A DNA stretch of 64,000 bases from UBA6168 sp039819485 (lineage in GTDB: Bacteria; Bacteroidota; Bacteroidia; Chitinophagales; Saprospiraceae): assembly GCA_039819485.1 (NCBI GenBank), contig JBCBRY010000007.1, positions 62,001 to 126,000 of the forward strand, in the 5' to 3' direction. Position numbers and translations under genes: made by a program. The notes below the pieces were generated by a model. It ran no database searches. It was not told the origin of the DNA and saw only the letters and a program-made list of their open reading frames with translations. Positions 60,264 through 64,000 of this stretch are shown piece by piece. Positions within the stretch are counted from its first letter, which is position 1; every line of letters starts with the position of its first letter.

Positions 60264-61697
60264 CTAATCATTTGCCCTGTTCTTTTTATCCTTTTTGAAA
60301 AAACGCCTTTCGGACATCCATTTTTTCATTTTTTGCAAATCCAGTTTTTTTGCTTTTTGCCCCGTGGCCATCTCCTCTCCGGCTACCACTACTGACATGG
60401 TCGATAAATGCAGATCGGCAAATTCGTCCACTGGAATGGAGGCCAATTTAATCGGTTTGATCGGTTCCATTGCAGGCATGGGCACTTTAACATTTTCCAC
60501 TTTCCTGGGGATGTTCCTCAATGGTTCCAGCACTTCCACCCCCTCATTGAAAGGACGGTAACGTTTCAGCTCTTTCGGAAACCAGACTACCAGTTCCTGC
60601 CCTTTGGTGAGTTGTTCTGATGTCAGGTTGTTCCATACCTGCAGATTGTACCCTGAGCAACTGAATATCTGCCCAAGTTTCTCCAGGCGGTCCCCTTCTA
60701 AAGTTGTATAGAATGTTTTGAAATAAAAATCATCAGGCGAGTACGCGCCTTCTTCGACCAGTTCGGGCAATGGTGGCAGCTCCCGGGCCACTTCCTCTTC
60801 GGGTTTCAATAATTGAATATAGTCCCGCAGGGCCTGCATGGTCCGCAGCGGCAAAACGACCCAGTGGCCTTTCGTACTCGCAGGTACATACCCTTTTTTA
60901 TAAGCCGGGTTCAATGCTTCTACGACAGAAACCGGTACTCCGGCAACAGCTGCAATGGAATCAAACGGCAGCTCCATAAACACCAGCTCGTTGTCGGTCA
61001 ATTGCAGATCCAGGTGTCGGTACTCCGGGACTACTGCATGCTGTTGATAATACTTTATCATATAGGCCGCTCCTAAAAAGGCAGGGACAAAATTGCGGGT
61101 TTCCCGCGGCAGGTATTTGCTGATTTCCCAGTAGTCAGTTTTGCCACCTGCCCGCCGGATGGCCTTGCGGATGTTGCCCGCTCCACAGTTGTAGGAAGCA
61201 ATGGCCAATTCCCAGCTGCCAAAGCGTTCATAAGCATTGGCCAAATATTTCATTGCCGCTATGGTCGAGCGATTGGGGCAGCGCCGCTCATCGATACGGC
61301 TGTTTATTTTCAACCCATAACCTGCACCTGTTTCTTTCATAAATTGCCAAAGCCCCACCGCCCCGACCCTGGAAACGGCTTTTGGGTTCAAGGCTGACTC
61401 CAGCACGGCCAGGTACTTCAGGTCGGCCGGCAAGTCATGTTCGGCCAGGTATTTTTCAAAAATGGGGAAATAAGTGACCGACCTGTTTAAGATCATCTTT
61501 GCCTTCCGGGCATCGTTTGCAAAATAACCTTTTATATAATTGTCGACCCTTGTCGTGTAACGAGGTTTCACGATACATTCCATATGCTCCAGCCTCGACT
61601 GGACTTCTTCTGTATCATAAAAATTATCTGCTTGTGAATGGGAAAATGAGAAGATTAGCAGCAGGGTGAATAAGGTGCGAAACATGGTTCGATTCAT
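60264..61697 (-). CDS. Lytic transglycosylase with LysM-like C-terminus (MltD-like)
   Basis: 477 residues with a signal peptide (first 22). The SLT domain (about 85-230) has the catalytic E100 in YLAVLESALNPKAVSRVGAVGLWQFM and the later motif ELAIASYNCGAGNIRKAI. A LysM-like module (about 320-390) contains LEKLGQIFSCSGYNLQVWNN. It cleaves the MurNAc-GlcNAc bond of peptidoglycan with formation of 1,6-anhydro ends, in the periplasm. It is followed by a long basic tail rich in Lys (KKWMSERRFFKKDKK). It is monocistronic; gatA upstream is separated by 233 bases. Confidence 0.9.
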   Translation of the reverse strand: MNRTMFRTLFTLLLIFSFSHSQADNFYDTEEVQSRLEHMECIVKPRYTTRVDNYIKGYFANDARKAKMILNRSVTYFPIFEKYLAEHDLPADLKYLAVLESALNPKAVSRVGAVGLWQFMKETGAGYGLKINSRIDERRCPNRSTIAAMKYLANAYERFGSWELAIASYNCGAGNIRKAIRRAGGKTDYWEISKYLPRETRNFVPAFLGAAYMIKYYQQHAVVPEYRHLDLQLTDNELVFMELPFDSIAAVAGVPVSVVEALNPAYKKGYVPASTKGHWVVLPLRTMQALRDYIQLLKPEEEVARELPPLPELVEEGAYSPDDFYFKTFYTTLEGDRLEKLGQIFSCSGYNLQVWNNLTSEQLTKGQELVVWFPKELKRYRPFNEGVEVLEPLRNIPRKVENVKVPMPAMEPIKPIKLASIPVDEFADLHLSTMSVVVAGEEMATGQKAKKLDLQKMKKWMSERRFFKKDKKNRAND

Positions 61698-61930
61698 TCG
61701 TGCTTGAAGATTATTCTATGCTTGCCGTCCGGTTATGGGTTATAATTGTGATGTAGAATGATGTGTAAAATGCCCCGGTTTGGCAAGTGCTCTATCAGTT
61801 GTAGTTTTCCAAAAAACGAGCTGAAAATTCGTTCAGCGGCACTTTTTTTTATTACTTCAAAATTTGCGAGGGCGAAGGTAGTAAAATTTCGGCAGACGGC
61901 AGAAAAGGGCTGTCGTTACAAGTGTGGTGG

Positions 61931-63361
61931 TCAGGAGATGGCATTGGAGAAGGCCAACAACTTTTCTTCCTCAAATTTATCCGCCATTAACTGGATGCCT
62001 AGAGGCAAGCCACTGGCGTGGTCTTCAATGGGCAGAGAGATGGCAGGAATACCGGCCATATTTGCCTGTACCGTAAAGATATCCGCTAAATACATTGCCA
62101 CCGGGTCATCCTGCATTTGGCCGATGTCCCATGCAGGTGTAGGTGATGCCGGTGCCAAAATGAAATCATATTCCTTTAAGATATCCCGCGTACGATCATA
62201 GATCAGCCGCCGTACCTGTTGTGCTTTGGCATAGTAAGCATCGTAATAGCCCGCGCTCAATACAAACGTACCCAACATGATACGCCGCTTTACCTCTGTC
62301 CCAAACCCTTCCGTTCTCGATTTTTTATAAACAGCATGAATATCTTTTCCCTCTGTTGTCCTGTGGCCAAATCGAATGCCGTCGTAACGAGACAGGTTGG
62401 AAGAAGCCTCCGCAGTGGTCAGCACATAATAAGCCGGAATGATGAAATCCAAATGTTCAAATTCCACCGGCTCCACCTGGTGCCCTTGCATTCTTAGTTT
62501 TTCGATAAAATCGAAGGTTGCTTTTTTCACTCCTTCATCTATGCCGGGGTGGCTGAGTGCCGTTTCATAATAGGCAATTTTTGCTTTTTCCATACCACCG
62601 GTGTTACCGTTTGCAACAGTAACACCGTTAGGGGCTGGTTTCATACTGCTGGTCGCATCAAATTCATCCGCCCCTGCCATCACTTCCAGGAGCAACGCCA
62701 CATCGCTCACACTATTTGACAAAATACCGATCTGGTCAAAGCTGGAAGCATAAGCCAACAGCCCGTGCCTGGAAATTCGCCCGTAGGTCGGCTTAAAACC
62801 CACTACACCACAAAACGCCGCTGGCTGCCGAACTGACCCTCCTGTGTCACTCCCCAGAGACGCCAGGCAAGTCCCTGCCTGCACCGACACGGCCGATGCC
62901 CCCGAAGATCCCCCCGGCACTTTTGAAGGGTCAGCCGCATTCCGGGTAGGCCCATAACACGAGCTTTCGTTGGTACTGCCCATCGCAAATTCATCGCAAT
63001 TGACCCGCCCGATGATGATGGCATCCTCGGCGAGCAGGCGCTCTACCGCAGTTGCTGAGAAGAGGGAGGTAAAACCTCTTAATATTTTAGAACCGGCAGT
63101 CACCTGATGCCCTTCATAACAGATTACATCTTTAATGGAAATGACCGCACCAAACAATTTACCCACTGCGCTGGGGGACTTACGCCATTTTTCATCCAGT
63201 TCACCCGCCCGTTGTAATGCTTCTTCAGCAAATACTTCGATGTAAATATTCAAATCTTTAGTCGATTCTATTTTCTGCAAATAATGCCCGACTATCTGTC
63301 GACAGGTCATTTCCCCTGACTGGATGGCTTGCTTGACATGGCTGTATGATGTGTACTGCAC
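61931..63361 (-). CDS. gatA: Aspartyl/glutamyl-tRNA amidotransferase subunit A
   Basis: 476 residues, standard length. The amidase triad is K77 (VISIKDVI), cis-S152 (PGGSSGASA) and the nucleophile S176 (DTGGSVRQP). It releases ammonia from glutamine for conversion of Glu-tRNA-Gln or Asp-tRNA-Asn, in the GatCAB complex; GatB and GatC are not in the window. An insertion near residues 245-257 (PAPNGVTVANGNTGG) is encoded by a palindrome, 62599-62627, described separately. It is in a surface loop in relatives, so folding is probably tolerated. The start is ATG at 63361. Confidence 0.95.
   Translation of the reverse strand: MQYTSYSHVKQAIQSGEMTCRQIVGHYLQKIESTKDLNIYIEVFAEEALQRAGELDEKWRKSPSAVGKLFGAVISIKDVICYEGHQVTAGSKILRGFTSLFSATAVERLLAEDAIIIGRVNCDEFAMGSTNESSCYGPTRNAADPSKVPGGSSGASAVSVQAGTCLASLGSDTGGSVRQPAAFCGVVGFKPTYGRISRHGLLAYASSFDQIGILSNSVSDVALLLEVMAGADEFDATSSMKPAPNGVTVANGNTGGMEKAKIAYYETALSHPGIDEGVKKATFDFIEKLRMQGHQVEPVEFEHLDFIIPAYYVLTTAEASSNLSRYDGIRFGHRTTEGKDIHAVYKKSRTEGFGTEVKRRIMLGTFVLSAGYYDAYYAKAQQVRRLIYDRTRDILKEYDFILAPASPTPAWDIGQMQDDPVAMYLADIFTVQANMAGIPAISLPIEDHASGLPLGIQLMADKFEEEKLLAFSNAIS
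62599..62627. repeat. Palindrome inside gatA (CGGTGTTACCG family)
   Basis: CGGTGTTACCGTT, loop TGC, AACAGTAACACCG: 12 of 13 pairs match. The same core occurs as a perfect palindrome at 24544-24576 between genes. It is read in frame and codes for NGVTVANGNTGG-like residues of gatA. Confidence 0.8.
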
Positions 63362-63546
63362 GGATCGTGATTTTTGGCGAGGGGCAAAGGTAGGAAAATG
63401 GGGTACACTCGTACTCTAACCGCTCTGAATTCTGTATAAAATGCGAGCGCAAAACAACGAGTAAAATCACTCCAAATAATGACCGGCATCATTGGCGGCA
63501 GCAGAAATATAGCGTTAGCTTGCCGCCTCATTCAAAAACAACCATC

Positions 63547-63918
63547 ATGAAAAATTTACTGTTTTCAGCGACCATCCTGATCTCTTTAATGTTGTTCAGT
63601 TCCTGCGGTGTCAACTATGCCCTGATCGAAAACCAAAATCAAAATTCCACACAGGTCCATCTGGCCAATGATAATTTTAAAGTCGTGGATAGCGTCACGG
63701 GGAATGCTGAAGTAGAATACGTCCTCTTCTTTGGAGGTCTTAACAAGAAACAACTGTACGAAAACGCATACGCTAATATGGTAAAAAGTGCCAACCTGCT
63801 ATCCAGTTCCAAAGCATTGATCAATACGGTGACGGAAGAGCAGATCGGTGGTTTTTTTCCATTTTATTACAAGCGGACAATTACGGTGAGTGCGCATGTA
63901 GTGGAGTTTACCAGATGA
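63547..63918 (+). CDS. DUF6567 family lipoprotein
   Basis: 123 residues from the ATG at 63547; the upstream ATG at 63520 would add 9 residues before the signal. The signal sequence KNLLFSATILISLMLFSSC ends in a lipobox (FSSC, Cys20). The body VHLANDNFKVVDSVTGNAEV and ALINTVTEEQIGGFFPFYYK with VSAHVVEF at the end fits the DUF6567 family as I recall it. Such proteins are short, Bacteroidota-limited and of unknown function. It points rightward, divergent from gatA. Confidence 0.65.
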   Translation: MKNLLFSATILISLMLFSSCGVNYALIENQNQNSTQVHLANDNFKVVDSVTGNAEVEYVLFFGGLNKKQLYENAYANMVKSANLLSSSKALINTVTEEQIGGFFPFYYKRTITVSAHVVEFTR

Positions 63919-64000
63919 GAAAGAAGGCATAGCATTAAAACTCACTTTTCAACATTTTTAATAAAAATAGCTTGCGGCAGATAAACGCTATTTGCCCGTC

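Overview
The window looks like a chromosomal segment of a Bacteroidota bacterium, most likely in or near the Saprospiria. The evidence is a PorD-type (type IX secretion) protein, two large exported proteins with type IX C-terminal sorting domains, SprB repeats, Bacteroidota-only families (DUF4286, DUF4835/PorD, DUF5916, DUF6427, DUF6567), no Shine-Dalgarno sequences before genes, and several promoters of the Bacteroidota form TTTG/TTG-N19-22-TAnnTTTG. The genus is an inference. There is no phage, transposase, rRNA operon, ordinary tRNA or CRISPR array.

Layout. 1-1308: 5' part of a two-domain class III nucleotide cyclase running off the left edge. 1.4-7 kb: DUF6427 membrane protein, ECF sigma factor, an intergenic stretch with five copies of TTCATGGGAT and several hairpins, gpsA and an MFS transporter. 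7-10.5 kb: the leftward bamD-rpoZ-coaBC-porD cluster. 10.6-11.4 kb: no protein genes; three leftward copies of a structured RNA that ends like a tRNA (acceptor stem plus TTCGAAT T-arm), with a promoter before and a strong terminator after. 11.8-17.1 kb: OmpH/Skp, a site-2 protease, acyl-CoA dehydrogenase, DUF4286, a tryptophan-repeat secreted protein, a GNAT and a DinB-like protein. 17.6-21.8 kb: two DUF3857/transglutaminase-like proteins, one lacking the catalytic Cys. 21.9-24.1 kb: a helical protein of unknown function, divergent from a tandem duplication of a 36-residue double-glycine leader peptide gene. 24.4-36.4 kb: pheS, an O-antigen ligase-like protein, a polysaccharide deacetylase, gltX, pdxA, rsmA, mscS and nadE, with many long perfect palindromes between genes. 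36.5-44.2 kb: a type IX cargo protein with cohesin-like and SprB modules, DUF5916, a fatty acid desaturase, acylphosphatase and a secreted unknown. 44.5-49.4 kb: the rimP-nusA-infB operon, with a strong promoter match and a terminator-like leader hairpin. 49.5-63.9 kb: exported sugar-metabolism-like proteins, a dienelactone hydrolase, a lipoprotein methyltransferase, a type IX-sorted serine protease, an ApbE fusion with a truncated relative, a lytic transglycosylase, gatA and a DUF6567 lipoprotein.

How the genes work together. Most of the window is housekeeping: translation (pheS, gltX, rimP-nusA-infB, rsmA, gatA), cofactors (coaBC, pdxA, nadE), lipids (gpsA, acyl-CoA dehydrogenase, desaturase) and envelope biogenesis (bamD, ompH, porD, lytic transglycosylase, O-antigen ligase). 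PorD belongs to the secretion system that would export the two sorting-domain proteins at 36.5 and 52.3 kb.

The least explained parts are the triple tRNA-like RNA array (10665-11348), the duplicated double-glycine peptide unit (23315-24128), the TTCATGGGAT cluster (3946-4361) and the abundance of long, mutually unrelated perfect palindromes. One palindrome family occurs both between genes and in frame inside gatA.
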